Source of the DNA: Flavobacterium micromati
GTDB taxonomy: Bacteria > Bacteroidota > Bacteroidia > Flavobacteriales > Flavobacteriaceae
Reading direction: 5' to 3'
DNA length: 64,000 nt
Assembly (NCBI RefSeq): GCF_900129585.1
Contig: NZ_FQWF01000008.1
Coordinates: 62,001-126,000, forward strand
Shown here: one piece after another, positions 1 through 9,536 of the stretch
Layout: each line of letters opens with the position of its first letter
Position numbering within the stretch: the first letter of the stretch is position 1
Translations under genes and position numbers: made by a program
Notes under the pieces: model-generated
The model's input: the letters and a program-made list of their open reading frames with translations, nothing else
Told to the model about the DNA's origin: nothing
Database searches by the model: none

Positions 1-101
1 ATTTCTCTGCTTTCGCCTAAGACTTTTGAGTCAAAAGATATAACGGTCTTTTGTGAAAATACTGATGCAGAAATTAATAATAATAGTAGTAGTTTTTTCA
101 T
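1..101 (-). CDS. Start of a secreted esterase-like protein (partial)
   Basis: Only the first 33 codons lie in the window; the gene runs off the left edge on the minus strand. The ATG at 101-99 is preceded by an AAGGA-like ribosome site. Translation gives a clear signal peptide (MKKLLLLLLISASVFSQ) followed by KTVISFDSKVLGESRE. That segment resembles the first strand of Bacteroidota alpha/beta-hydrolase esterases (IroE/Fes-like, typically reading 'S..LGE.R.I.I.LP'). The family call rests on this short stretch and on memory, so it is tentative; secretion or periplasmic export is well supported. It lies downstream of panD in the same direction, 282 bp away, probably as a separate unit. Confidence 0.5.
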   Translation of the reverse strand, partial: MKKLLLLLLISASVFSQKTVISFDSKVLGESRE

Positions 102-383
102 TTATTTTCCTTTTTATCGTTACTTGTATAGCTGAATAATGCAAGCAATATAAGATAATAATGCCTGCAATTAAAGTAAAACGAAATATTTATGAGAAAT
201 GGAAAAAAAAAGAAACTTCGTAAAACACGAATTAATTTAATTGATACTAATAATTAAATTTTCGAAAAAAGCCAACAATATCTATACTGCAACGTATAAC
301 GGGAGTTTTTTTAATAACTTTAGATTTCTTTGTATTTTCTGAATGTTGTCAGCATATAAATCAACAACTTTTCCTGCGAGTAG

Positions 384-734
384 TTAGGTTAAAGAATTGT
401 CATTTTCATTTGGAAATATAACCCATGGCTTGAAAGTTTTAGCTTCTTCAAATTCCATTGTTGCATAAGAAATGATTATTATTACATCATCTTTTTGCAC
501 TTTTCGCGCAGCGGGACCATTTAGTGTTATTGTCCCTGAATTTTTTTCGCCTTTTATAGCGTAAGTTTCAAAGCGTTCTCCGTTATTAATATTTACAATA
601 GCCACTTTCTCACCTTCAATAATATTCGCCGCATCTAATAGCGACTCGTCTATTGTAATACTTCCGATGTAGTTTAAGTCGGCACCCGTTACCTTAACGC
701 GATGAATTTTTGATTTTAAAACTTGTATTTGCAT
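384..734 (-). CDS. panD: Aspartate 1-decarboxylase (pyruvoyl-dependent) proenzyme
   Basis: Cytoplasmic enzyme that makes beta-alanine from L-aspartate for pantothenate and coenzyme A synthesis. The 116-residue protein has the family's usual length. The self-cleavage site Gly24-Ser25 is present in the motif YIGSITID; Ser25 becomes the pyruvoyl cofactor. Arg54, Thr57 and Tyr58, which bind substrate or assist cleavage in the E. coli enzyme, are conserved at the same positions. The gene follows panC by 14 bp on the same strand, so the two enzymes feeding the beta-alanine branch are together. A TACTTTTG promoter box lies in this gap, only 4 bp before the ATG, so panD may also have its own leaderless transcript. 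Confidence 0.96.
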   Translation of the reverse strand: MQIQVLKSKIHRVKVTGADLNYIGSITIDESLLDAANIIEGEKVAIVNINNGERFETYAIKGEKNSGTITLNGPAARKVQKDDVIIIISYATMEFEEAKTFKPWVIFPNENDNSLT

Positions 735-738
735 GCTA

Positions 739-746
739 CAAAAGTA
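739..746 (-). promoter_or_regulatory. Minus-strand -7 promoter box directly before panD
   Basis: Read on the minus strand this is TACTTTTG, an exact match to the Bacteroidota -7 element TANNTTTG. It is followed by TAGC and then the panD ATG, leaving room for almost no 5' untranslated region. The same context precedes pth. No clear -33 TTG was identified. Confidence 0.45.
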
Positions 747-748
747 AA

Positions 749-1597
749 TTAATTTAGTGAAATGGTATCGATCAAACGAATATTGTTGACCAAAACGGCA
801 ATAAACGCGCGATATTTTTTATTTTTATTTTTTCGGGAACAAGACAATAGCGTTGTTTCATCAGCAATTGTAAAATATTCAACCTTAAAATGAGGATTTT
901 TTTCTATGAAAGATTTGACCCAAACTGTAATTTTTTTCGAACTTTGTTTTTCAAATTTTGCTTTTGCAGAGGTCAGTGTTTTATAAATAATGGCGGCTTC
1001 AGTTCGCTCTTGCTCAGATAAACGTTCATTTCTAGAACTCATTGCAAGATCATTATTTTCCCTATGAATAGGACAGCCAATTATTAGCACTGGTAAATTC
1101 TGCATGGCGACCATTTTTTTTACAATCTGCAATTGTTGGAAATCCTTTTCGCCAAAATAGGCTGTTGTAGGCGCAATAATTTCAAAAAGTCTTTTGACAA
1201 CAGTGCCAACGCCGTCAAAATGTCCAGGTCTAAATTTGCCTTCCATTTGGTTTTCTAATCCGTCAAAGTCAAAATGCTGAGAAGAAACATTGCCCTCGTA
1301 AATATCATCTACTGAAGGTGCGTATATAATAATTTTTGGATCTAAAGTATTAAGTTTTTCGATATCCTCGTCCAGTGTTCTTGGATATTTTGCTAAATCT
1401 TCTAAGTTATTGAACTGTGTGGGATTCACAAATATACTTACAACTGTATTCACATTTCCTGAAAGGGATTTTTTGATCAAGGCAAGATGTCCTTGATGCA
1501 AAGCACCCATGGTAGGGACAAAACCAATAGTAGAATTGGCTGTTTTTATTGATTTCAAATAGTCCATTAAAAATGCTTTTCCGTAGAAAATAGGCAT
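749..1597 (-). CDS. panC: Pantothenate synthetase (pantoate-beta-alanine ligase)
   Basis: Condenses pantoate with beta-alanine using ATP. The 282-residue length is typical. The N-terminal nucleotidyl-transferase fold shows the HxGH signature in [15 protein letters not shown] (about residues 27-41). The pantoate-binding part includes the [11 protein letters not shown] stretch, and the KMSKS-equivalent loop is MSSRNERLS (about residue 187 onward). The first methionine is favoured because homologues begin with the same 'M.IF' pattern. The gene is divergent from the glgA-like gene and leads directly into panD. A minus-strand TAAGTTTG box (1621-1628) lies about 25 bp upstream. Confidence 0.96.
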   Translation of the reverse strand: MPIFYGKAFLMDYLKSIKTANSTIGFVPTMGALHQGHLALIKKSLSGNVNTVVSIFVNPTQFNNLEDLAKYPRTLDEDIEKLNTLDPKIIIYAPSVDDIYEGNVSSQHFDFDGLENQMEGKFRPGHFDGVGTVVKRLFEIIAPTTAYFGEKDFQQLQIVKKMVAMQNLPVLIIGCPIHRENNDLAMSSRNERLSEQERTEAAIIYKTLTSAKAKFEKQSSKKITVWVKSFIEKNPHFKVEYFTIADETTLLSCSRKNKNKKYRAFIAVLVNNIRLIDTISLN

Positions 1598-1620
1598 GGT
1601 GGTATTATTAAAATTAAATG

Positions 1621-1628
1621 CAAACTTA
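1621..1628 (-). promoter_or_regulatory. -7 promoter box for panC-panD
   Basis: Minus-strand TAAGTTTG matches TANNTTTG and lies 23 bp before the panC ATG. It is back to back with the plus-strand box at 1660-1667, making a divergent promoter region of about 110 bp. The -33 element is not obvious. Confidence 0.4.
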
Positions 1629-1659
1629 CTATTTTAGTTAATAACTGCATAAATTTTTG

Positions 1660-1667
1660 TAATTTTG
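1660..1667 (+). promoter_or_regulatory. -7 promoter box for the glgA-like/DUF4270/glmS operon
   Basis: TAATTTTG matches TANNTTTG exactly and lies 38 bp before the ATG of the glgA-like gene. A convincing -33 TTG at the expected distance is not seen; only TTAG is nearby. Confidence 0.45.
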
Positions 1668-1705
1668 CATGGTTTTTAACGCCAATAAATTAAGTAAATT
1701 ATAAT

Positions 1706-2512
1706 ATGAAAGATAAGAGGATATTATACGTATCATCTGAAGTGGTACCTTATCTCGCTGAAAACGAGGTCTCTCTAATGTCTTACGACGTTCCTAAAAT
1801 GATAAATGATCAAGGCGGACAGATCCGAATTTTTATGCCGAGATATGGAAATATTAACGAGAGAAGACACCAATTGCACGAAGTAATTAGACTTTCAGGG
1901 ATGAATTTGGTAGTAAATGATTTAGATATGCCACTTATTATTAAAGTAGCTTCGATACCAAAAGAAAGAATTCAAGTTTACTTTATAGACAATGACGAGT
2001 ACTTTAAAAGGAAAGCTACATTCGCTGATGAAGAAGGTGTGATGTATCCAGATAATGATGAGCGCGCTATTTTCTTCGCAAAAGGCGTGGTTGAAACGGT
2101 AAAAAAACTCAATTGGGTTCCTGATATCATTCATGTGCATGGATGGATGGCGGCAATGTTACCTATTTACATGAAGCATTATTATAAAAATGAAGCTTTA
2201 TTCTCTGAAACTAAGATCGTAACTTCCGTTTATGCGCAGTCTTTTGACGGTACATTGAACAAAGGAATGATCAACAAAGTTAAATTTGACGGAATTCCAG
2301 CTGATTCAATCGCGGATCTAGAATTTCCAGATTACGAAAATATTATCAAATCTACGATAAATCATTCTGATGCAGTGATTATTGCTTCTGAAAACCTCTC
2401 GCCAAGTTTAACAAAATATATTGAATCATCGGGAAAACCTTTTTTACCTTTCGCCCCAAAAGACGCATTTGCAGAGGCATATACTAATTTCTATCGCAAT
2501 GACGTTTTGTAA
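1706..2512 (+). CDS. Short glycogen/starch synthase-like protein (GT5 N-terminal domain only)
   Basis: The 268-residue protein matches the N-terminal half of glycogen synthase. It opens ILYVSSEVVPYLAENEVS, the place where GlgA has its ADP-glucose-binding 'KTGGLGDV' loop, but that glycine-rich loop is replaced here by AENEVSLMSYDV. The downstream motif DIIHVHGWMAAMLPIYMK matches the conserved 'HDWH.....Y' region of the family. The C-terminal Rossmann domain (about 220 residues) is absent. Homologues of this short form sit beside panC and DUF4270 in Flavobacteria, so it is not a local truncation. With the donor loop altered and half the active site missing, glycogen synthesis is doubtful; a regulatory or envelope-sugar role is only a guess. 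Its stop is 20 bp before the DUF4270 gene. Confidence 0.8.
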   Translation: MKDKRILYVSSEVVPYLAENEVSLMSYDVPKMINDQGGQIRIFMPRYGNINERRHQLHEVIRLSGMNLVVNDLDMPLIIKVASIPKERIQVYFIDNDEYFKRKATFADEEGVMYPDNDERAIFFAKGVVETVKKLNWVPDIIHVHGWMAAMLPIYMKHYYKNEALFSETKIVTSVYAQSFDGTLNKGMINKVKFDGIPADSIADLEFPDYENIIKSTINHSDAVIIASENLSPSLTKYIESSGKPFLPFAPKDAFAEAYTNFYRNDVL

Positions 2513-2532
2513 ATTAAACTTTTAAAGTAAAT

Positions 2533-4197
2533 ATGAATACCAATTCTTTTTTTAATAAAATGCTGCTTTCGTTATGTGTTCTATTTATGTATTCTTGCGA
2601 TAAAGACTATAATGAAATCGGCGGAGCTATAATAGGGGGAAACAATTTCGACCTTACTAAAGTATCTTATGACGTTCTTGCATACACTCAAAAAACGGGT
2701 GCAGTTCAATCTAATAATATGGATATAAATCCATTAGGAATTTATAGTGACTCAAATTATGGTGAAACAACTGCTAATATTAATACCCAAGTATCATTGT
2801 CCGCGCCCTTGTCAAGTATAGGAGGTCGTCTTTTTGTTGAAAGTGTTATTTTAACGATTCCTTATTTTACTGATCCTAGACAAACCAAGCTAAATGTTGA
2901 TGGCAGTAGTTTATATGTATTAGATTCCATTTATGGTGCTGAGAAAGCTATAATGAAATTAGGTGTATATGAATCGGGTTATTTTATGAGAGATTCAGAT
3001 CCGATAACTGGATTTCAACAACAGCAACAGTTTTATAGTGACGAAAATAATTTGTTTGATAGTAGAAAATTTGCGACTATTTTAAATGACAGTCCTAATA
3101 AATCTCAAAATGAAGAGTTTTTCTTTGATGCAGCTGAACGTGCTGTTGTAATTGTTGATTCTATTACCACCGCACGAAGAACAACCTACATAAAGCCGGA
3201 AATGCGATTAGAGTTAAATAAAAGTTATTTTAAGACTCGAATTTTAGATGAGGTAAGCACTGGCAAACTAGCATCCAATGACGTCTTTAAAAATTATTTT
3301 AGAGGACTATATTTTAAGATGGAAAAATCAGGCAACAGGGCGGGTAATTTGGCTATGCTTAATTTTAACGAAGGAAAAATAACAATTACGTACAAGGAGG
3401 ATTTAGCTTCGCCGATTGGTGGAGCTCCTACAAGAGAAAAGAAAACTTTAGTTCTTAACTTGTCAGGTAATAAAGTGAGCTTATTGAACAATGATTTTAG
3501 CGCTAGTGGCAGCACTTTTAATACGCTTCCAAAAACGGGTAATACGACTGAAGGTGATGATAGGCTTTTTCTAAAAGGTGGTGAAGGTTCAGTAGCTATT
3601 TTAGAATTATTTAATAAAACAGACGTTAAAGGTTATGATGCTCAAGGAAATTTGACAAGCGTTGCTAATGGTGTTTCGGATGAATTAGATGATTTAAGAT
3701 ATCCAGCGAACGGTAAAAAATTATTAGTGAATGAGGCTAATTTAGTATTTCATATCGATGCTAATGCGATGGCTAACAGTGTTGAGCCGCAACGAATTTA
3801 CTTGTATGACTACATCAATAGCAATGGTATAATTGATTATTTTTCAGATCAAACAACAAGCACGACAGATCCCAAGAGGTCAAGGGTGTTATTTGATGGA
3901 ATAATTAATAAAGATGCTATAACGAAAAGGGGTTCGACCTATAAAATACGAGTTACAGATCAAATCCGAAACCTTATAAACAATAAAGATTTTAAAAATG
4001 TCAAACTAGGTTTAGCTGTCACTGAAAACATTGCAAATTCTATATTTTATAGCGTGCGAACACCAGATGCGTTTATTTCAAAAGTTCCTATGAGTTCAGT
4101 TCAAAATCCATTAGGAACAATCTTGTTTAGTGGAAAGGCAACCGTTCCTGCAGACAAAAAATTGAAATTAGAAATTTATTTTACAAAACCAAATTAA
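2533..4197 (+). CDS. DUF4270 lipoprotein
   Basis: A 554-residue surface or periplasmic lipoprotein. The N-terminus has a lipoprotein signal with the lipobox MYSC at about residues 19-22 followed by Asp-Lys-Asp. The body matches the Bacteroidota DUF4270 family: an early section about a 'PLGIYSDSNYGETTAN' strand, a long beta-rich middle, and a C-terminal 'RVLFDG...YKIRVTDQIRNLI' region. No catalytic motif is visible. It is the middle gene of a tight run (20 bp after the glgA-like gene, 9 bp before glmS), a linkage to hexosamine synthesis that recurs in the family and hints at an envelope role. Function is unknown. Confidence 0.85.
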   Translation: MNTNSFFNKMLLSLCVLFMYSCDKDYNEIGGAIIGGNNFDLTKVSYDVLAYTQKTGAVQSNNMDINPLGIYSDSNYGETTANINTQVSLSAPLSSIGGRLFVESVILTIPYFTDPRQTKLNVDGSSLYVLDSIYGAEKAIMKLGVYESGYFMRDSDPITGFQQQQQFYSDENNLFDSRKFATILNDSPNKSQNEEFFFDAAERAVVIVDSITTARRTTYIKPEMRLELNKSYFKTRILDEVSTGKLASNDVFKNYFRGLYFKMEKSGNRAGNLAMLNFNEGKITITYKEDLASPIGGAPTREKKTLVLNLSGNKVSLLNNDFSASGSTFNTLPKTGNTTEGDDRLFLKGGEGSVAILELFNKTDVKGYDAQGNLTSVANGVSDELDDLRYPANGKKLLVNEANLVFHIDANAMANSVEPQRIYLYDYINSNGIIDYFSDQTTSTTDPKRSRVLFDGIINKDAITKRGSTYKIRVTDQIRNLINNKDFKNVKLGLAVTENIANSIFYSVRTPDAFISKVPMSSVQNPLGTILFSGKATVPADKKLKLEIYFTKPN

Positions 4198-4206
4198 GTC
4201 AAATTT

Positions 4207-6054
4207 ATGTGTGGAATCGTTGGATATATTGGCTATAGAGAAGCTTATCCTATAGTAATTAAAGGATTAAAAAGACTAGAATATCGAGGTTATGATAGTG
4301 CAGGAGTAATGTTGTATGACGGTAAAACTATGAAAGTTGCTAAGGCAAAAGGAAAAGTTTCTGATCTTGAAGAAAGAGCCTTACAAGAAATAACAATCAA
4401 TGGAACTATTGGTATAGGACATACACGTTGGGCTACTCATGGTGTTCCAAATGATGTAAACTCTCACCCGCACATTTCAAATTCTGGTGATCTTGCAATC
4501 ATTCATAATGGGATTATTGAAAATTATGCTCCATTAAAAGCTGAATTAATTAATAGAGGTTATGTTTTTCACTCAGATACAGATACGGAAGTATTAGTGA
4601 ATCTTATTGAAGAAGTTCAAAAGAAAGACAATTTAAAATTAGGTAAAGCGGTACAAGTTGCTTTGAATCAAGTAGTAGGCGCTTATGCTATCGCTGTTTT
4701 TGATAAAAAAAATCCAAATGAAATTGTAGCTGCGCGCTTAGGTAGCCCATTAGCAATTGGAATTGGAGAAGGGGAATATTTCATTGCTTCAGATGCTTCA
4801 CCATTTATAGAATATACTTCTAATGCTGTTTATCTTGAAGATGGGGAAATGGCTAATATTAGACTTCATAAGTCTATGAAAGTTAGAAAAATAAAAGATG
4901 ATTCCTTAGTTAATCCCACCATTCAAGAACTTCAAATGAACTTGGAGCAAATTGAAAAGGGAGGCTATGATCATTTTATGCTTAAAGAAATTTATGAGCA
5001 ACCTAGCGTTATAAAAGATACTTATAGAGGAAGGCTTCACGCCAATGAAGGTCTAGTCCAAATGGCTGGAGTGGAAGACAACTTAGAAAAATTTCTTAAT
5101 GCTGAACGTATAATTATCGTAGCGTGTGGAACATCTTGGCATGCTGGATTAGTTGCCGAATATATTTTTGAAGAGTTCGCCAGAATTCCTGTGGAAGTGG
5201 AATACGCATCAGAATTTAGATATCGTAATCCAATCATTAATAGAAAAGATGTCGTTATAGCAATTTCTCAATCGGGGGAAACTGCCGATACAATGGCTGC
5301 GATCAAATTAGCAAAAGAAAATGGAGCGTTCGTTTTTGGAGTTTGTAATGTTGTAGGTTCTTCAATTTCTAGAGAAACGCATGCTGGAGCTTACACTCAT
5401 GCTGGACCAGAAATAGGTGTTGCATCTACTAAAGCATTTACCACTCAAATTACTGTTTTGACTATGATTGCGTTGCGTTTGGCTAAAGCCAAAGGAACAC
5501 TCTCACATTCTGTATTCCATTCTTACTTGCAAGAGTTAGAAATTATTCCTGAAAAAGTAAGAGAAGCTTTGGAAACAAATGATCGAGCAAAAGAGATTGC
5601 AGCAGTTTTCAAAGATGCTCCAAACTGCTTGTATTTAGGTCGAGGTTATAATTTTCCTGTAGCACTAGAAGGCGCGTTGAAATTAAAGGAAATTTCATAC
5701 ATTCACGCTGAAGGATATCCTGCAGCAGAAATGAAGCACGGACCAATAGCGTTGATTGATGAACAAATGCCTGTTTTTGTAATTGCTCCAAAGCAAGGTC
5801 ACTACGATAAAATTGTAAGTAATATTCAAGAAATCAAATCAAGAAGCGGTAAAATTATAGCTGTTGTGACAAAAGGCGATACACAAGTGCGAGAACTAGC
5901 CGATTATATTATCGAAATTCCTGAAACCTCTGATGCTTTGTCTCCGTTGATAACTACTATTCCATTGCAACTTTTATCATATCATATTGCTTTAATGCGT
6001 GGTTGTAATGTGGATCAGCCCCGTAATTTAGCAAAGTCAGTAACTGTGGAGTAA
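4207..6054 (+). CDS. glmS: Glutamine-fructose-6-phosphate aminotransferase (isomerizing)
   Basis: Makes glucosamine-6-phosphate from fructose-6-phosphate and glutamine, the entry to peptidoglycan and lipopolysaccharide amino sugars. At 615 residues it is full length. After Met removal, Cys2 (MCGIVGYIGY) is the glutaminase nucleophile, and RGYDSAGV follows. Two SIS isomerase domains carry ACGTSWHAG and SQSGETADT (first) and YLGRGYNFPVALEGALKLKE (second). The protein ends in the diagnostic DQPRNLAKSVTVE. It is the last gene of the glgA-like/DUF4270/glmS run and is followed by a strong terminator. Confidence 0.97.
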   Translation: MCGIVGYIGYREAYPIVIKGLKRLEYRGYDSAGVMLYDGKTMKVAKAKGKVSDLEERALQEITINGTIGIGHTRWATHGVPNDVNSHPHISNSGDLAIIHNGIIENYAPLKAELINRGYVFHSDTDTEVLVNLIEEVQKKDNLKLGKAVQVALNQVVGAYAIAVFDKKNPNEIVAARLGSPLAIGIGEGEYFIASDASPFIEYTSNAVYLEDGEMANIRLHKSMKVRKIKDDSLVNPTIQELQMNLEQIEKGGYDHFMLKEIYEQPSVIKDTYRGRLHANEGLVQMAGVEDNLEKFLNAERIIIVACGTSWHAGLVAEYIFEEFARIPVEVEYASEFRYRNPIINRKDVVIAISQSGETADTMAAIKLAKENGAFVFGVCNVVGSSISRETHAGAYTHAGPEIGVASTKAFTTQITVLTMIALRLAKAKGTLSHSVFHSYLQELEIIPEKVREALETNDRAKEIAAVFKDAPNCLYLGRGYNFPVALEGALKLKEISYIHAEGYPAAEMKHGPIALIDEQMPVFVIAPKQGHYDKIVSNIQEIKSRSGKIIAVVTKGDTQVRELADYIIEIPETSDALSPLITTIPLQLLSYHIALMRGCNVDQPRNLAKSVTVE

Positions 6055-6071
6055 TACTATAAGTTTAATAC

Positions 6072-6109
6072 AAAAAAAGCCTCGAAAATAATTTTCGGGG
6101 CTTTTTTTG
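6072..6109 (+). terminator. Rho-independent terminator after glmS
   Basis: GCCTCGAAAA pairs with TTTTCGGGGC (one G-U) around a short loop, with A's before and a run of seven T's after. Confidence 0.85.
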
Positions 6110-6693
6110 TATCAACTTGTACGTATTTCTAAAAATGGCTGAGTAAGTCATTCTATAAATTTTTATAAAATAATTAAGGACAGTAAGATTTGTTAAGTCA
6201 TAAAGCGCCTTACCATTCCTAATAGTTAAAAGTGACACTATTATAAAATTATAATGGGATTATAATTTTGACAATGATATTATGTCTCAACTGCATTTGC
6301 TGTTACAGTTCTAACTTTTCTTTATAACCGATTGGACATAATGTGCAGGTTGCTGGCCGCAAGTACAGCACTTTTTAAATTTTGAATCACACAAAAGACA
6401 GTTTTGAAATTTGTTTCATTATTACCTGATAAAGCAAATAATTTTTCAATTATTTAATTTTTATCATATCGCTAGAATTTAATATTTTTTTTGAGGTATC
6501 AGTATTTTTAATATGCATGCATAGTGATAAATTAATTTTTTATCACAAATTTTAACATTTACATCTTTTTTAAGCATAGTCAATATGTTAAAATTAACCA
6601 AAATAGCTGTGAAATATTAAATTTTTAAATCGCTTTTTTATTAATATCAAAAATATTTGTACTTTGGCCTCATAAACTAACAAATTTTAACTA
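6110..6693. other. Long AT-rich intergenic region upstream of the TonB receptor
   Basis: About 580 bp with no credible ORF on either strand. The last 40 bp contain a promoter-like TACTTTG (about 6659-6665), one base shorter than the TANNTTTG consensus, placed some 30 bp before the receptor start. The rest has no clear repeats or operators. A long leader or upstream control region for the receptor is possible but not shown. Confidence 0.4.
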
Positions 6694-9510
6694 ATGAGAG
6701 TATATTTACTTTTTTTAACATTGTTTTTTTGCAGCGTAGCCTTTGCTCAAAATACAATTTCAGGTGTTGTTACTGATAGTAATAACCAACCTATTCCTGG
6801 AGCCAACATTACTATTGTTGGTGAAACTTCTAGTACAACGACCGACTTTGATGGAGCTTTTACTCTAAAATCGTCAAAAAAGCCGCCGTTTTCTATCAAC
6901 GTTACTAGCGTTGGTTACATTACCCAAAAAATAGCGGTTTCAGGAAATAGCAGTAAAATTTCAGTTAAACTTCTTGACGAAGAAACGTTGCTTAATGAAA
7001 TTGTAGTTTCGGCCTCTAGAACTCCTGAGCGTGTTTTGGAATCACCAGTTACTATTGAAAGAATGAGTATTGCTGATATTAAGAAAACAGCATCGCCTAC
7101 CTTTTATGATGGTATAGAAAACATGAAAGAAGTGCAGATGAATACCTCAAGTATGTCTTTCAAATCAATTAACACCCGTGGATTTGCAACAGTAGCTAAC
7201 ACACGTTTTATGCAGTTAGTGGACGGGATGGATAATGCATCGCCGTTATTAAATTTCCCACTAGGAAATTTAATTGGAATTTCTGAAATCGATGTTCAAA
7301 GCGTAGAGTTATTGCCAGGAGCTTCTTCAGCTTTGTATGGTGCTAACGCGTTCAATGGTATTTTATTTATGACAAGTAAAAGTCCGTTTGTAAATGAAGG
7401 GATAACAGCTTACGCAAAATTTGGACAAACTTCTCAAAGCGCAGCTGGGACTAATGATTATCTTGATTACGGCGTACGCATGGCAAAAACGTTTAATAAG
7501 TATTTTGCAGGTAAAGTTAACTTCACTTATATGAGAGGTACAGAATGGTGGGCAGTAAATGATGATGATAAAACACGCCAAGGTGTAGATAGAAATACAA
7601 CTAATTATGATGGTGTTAATGTATTTGGTGACGAAGTCGCCACCAATATCAAAGGAGTAGGGGAAGCATTAGCAGCTCAAGGTTTAATACCGGCCTCTGC
7701 AGTAAATTTATTACCAAGTACCTTGGTGAGTAGAACCGGATACAACGAGGTAGATTTAACCGATAACAAAGTGTCAAACACAAAAATTGATTTTGCATTA
7801 CATGTTCGTCCATTTGGGAATGAGAAATTGGAAGTGATTTGGCAAAGTAAATTTGGTTATGGTAATACGGTCTATCAAGGAGCCAATCGTTACTATTTAA
7901 ATAACTTTTTTATGCAACAGCATAAAATTGAGTTCAAAGGGAAAAACTTTTTTGTAAGAGGATACACTACCACTGAAGATGGTGGTCAATCGTATGACAT
8001 GGTATTTTCAGGTATTAATGTAAATAGAGCCTGGAAAGCTGACAGAACATGGTTTGGTCAATACGCTGGTGCTTTTGTACAATCTACTTTGGCTGGTGCT
8101 TTGCCTGCTGATGCACATGCTCGCGCAAGATCTGTTGCTGATACTGGAAGATTGATACCAGGAACTGAAGCTTTTAAAAATGCTTTTAATGCTGTTATTA
8201 GTAATCCAGATGTTTTGTCAGGGGCGCAATTAGTTGATAATTCTAGGATTAACCATGCCGATGCAAATTATAATTTTAAAGACCAAATCAAGTTTGCTGA
8301 AGTTCAAGTTGGAGGATCTTACAGACAATATGTTTTGAATTCTTTTGGACGTATTTACACTGACTTAGCTGGACCTATTCGTTACGATGAATATGGGGCG
8401 TATACACAAGTTATGAAAAAAATGCTTGATGATCGTTTGAAATTTACAGGATCTATTAGGTATGATAAAGCGCAAAACTTTGAAGGAAATTTTTCTCCAC
8501 GTTTATCTTTAGTTTACACAGGAGGTGAAAGCAGAAGACACAATTTTAGGGGTTCATTTCAAACCGGTTTTAGAAACCCAACAACACAAGATCAGTACAT
8601 AGGTTTTAATGTGGGAAATGCTGTTTTATTAGGTTCAGCACCAGACAACTTGGCTCGATTTGTAGAAACTTTACCAATTGCTACAGCAGTAGGTCAAGCA
8701 TTTGCTGGAGGTAACACGGTTACAATTAATGGTTTTAATGCTTACAATAATTCCTACACTGCTTCTTCAGTTGCTGCGTTTGCTGCAGCAAGAAATCCAG
8801 CATTACTTCGTAAAACCAATGCACCACTTGTTCAACCAGAGGTTGTTAAAGCTTTTGAATTAGGATATCGTTCATTTATTAATAAAACTTCGATAGACAT
8901 CAATGGGTACTATAATATTTATAATAATTTTATTGGTAATTTAAATGTTGTTGCGCCTTTATATGGAAGTGCTCAAGATGCACCAAACCCAGCTGCTGGA
9001 CCTACAGATCTAGGATTTCAAACATTACACGCTTTAGGAAATGGTAACGTTAGAGCTTTTCAACTTTACACTAACACTGCTTTAGAGATAGAATCATTAG
9101 GTTTTGGTTTGGGATTATCTAGAAAGGTATACAAAGACTTTGAAATAGGAGCCAACTATAATTTTGCGGAGTTTAGTTTTGATCAATCGCAAGATGCAAG
9201 TTTTGAGGCTGGATTTAACACTCCAAAACACCGTGTGAAAGCATCTATTGGTAACGAAAAATTATTCCCAAATTTTGGATTTAATGTAAGCGGAAGATGG
9301 AATAGCGAATATTTATGGCAATCTTCTTTCGCCGATGGTACTATAGAAGCAGCAACTGTAATTGACGTACAAGTAAATTATGAATTTCCTTCTTTAAAAT
9401 CGACTTTTAAAATAGGTGCTTCAAATATCGGAGGAATAGAATATGCTCAAGTATTAGGAGCGGGACTTATTGGTCAACAGTATTTTGCATCTTGGACAAT
9501 CAATCCGTAA
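6694..9510 (+). CDS. TonB-dependent outer-membrane receptor with carboxypeptidase-like N-terminal domain
   Basis: A 938-residue outer-membrane transporter. After a signal peptide (cleavage near AFAQ, residues 16-19) comes a CarboxypepD_reg-like beta-sandwich (about residues 20-110: ISGVVTDSNNQPIPGANI, then TDFDGAFTL). The plug domain follows (IVVSASRTPERVLESPVTIE through VELLPGASSALYGANAFNG). The remainder is a long beta-barrel ending in a short aromatic-rich strand (QQYFASWTINP). It lacks the SusC-type signature and has no SusD neighbour. The next gene, 26 bp away, is a GDSL-type lipoprotein, so the pair probably works together on a lipid or ester-containing substrate; the ligand cannot be named. 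Confidence 0.92.
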   Translation: MRVYLLFLTLFFCSVAFAQNTISGVVTDSNNQPIPGANITIVGETSSTTTDFDGAFTLKSSKKPPFSINVTSVGYITQKIAVSGNSSKISVKLLDEETLLNEIVVSASRTPERVLESPVTIERMSIADIKKTASPTFYDGIENMKEVQMNTSSMSFKSINTRGFATVANTRFMQLVDGMDNASPLLNFPLGNLIGISEIDVQSVELLPGASSALYGANAFNGILFMTSKSPFVNEGITAYAKFGQTSQSAAGTNDYLDYGVRMAKTFNKYFAGKVNFTYMRGTEWWAVNDDDKTRQGVDRNTTNYDGVNVFGDEVATNIKGVGEALAAQGLIPASAVNLLPSTLVSRTGYNEVDLTDNKVSNTKIDFALHVRPFGNEKLEVIWQSKFGYGNTVYQGANRYYLNNFFMQQHKIEFKGKNFFVRGYTTTEDGGQSYDMVFSGINVNRAWKADRTWFGQYAGAFVQSTLAGALPADAHARARSVADTGRLIPGTEAFKNAFNAVISNPDVLSGAQLVDNSRINHADANYNFKDQIKFAEVQVGGSYRQYVLNSFGRIYTDLAGPIRYDEYGAYTQVMKKMLDDRLKFTGSIRYDKAQNFEGNFSPRLSLVYTGGESRRHNFRGSFQTGFRNPTTQDQYIGFNVGNAVLLGSAPDNLARFVETLPIATAVGQAFAGGNTVTINGFNAYNNSYTASSVAAFAAARNPALLRKTNAPLVQPEVVKAFELGYRSFINKTSIDINGYYNIYNNFIGNLNVVAPLYGSAQDAPNPAAGPTDLGFQTLHALGNGNVRAFQLYTNTALEIESLGFGLGLSRKVYKDFEIGANYNFAEFSFDQSQDASFEAGFNTPKHRVKASIGNEKLFPNFGFNVSGRWNSEYLWQSSFADGTIEAATVIDVQVNYEFPSLKSTFKIGASNIGGIEYAQVLGAGLIGQQYFASWTINP

Positions 9511-9536
9511 TTCAGTAAATCTAAATTCAAAAAACA

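Noticed and set aside
1..383. Further gene between panD and the left-edge esterase
   Set aside because: The 282-bp gap has no frame with a plausible start, and its sequence is AT-rich without family resemblance.
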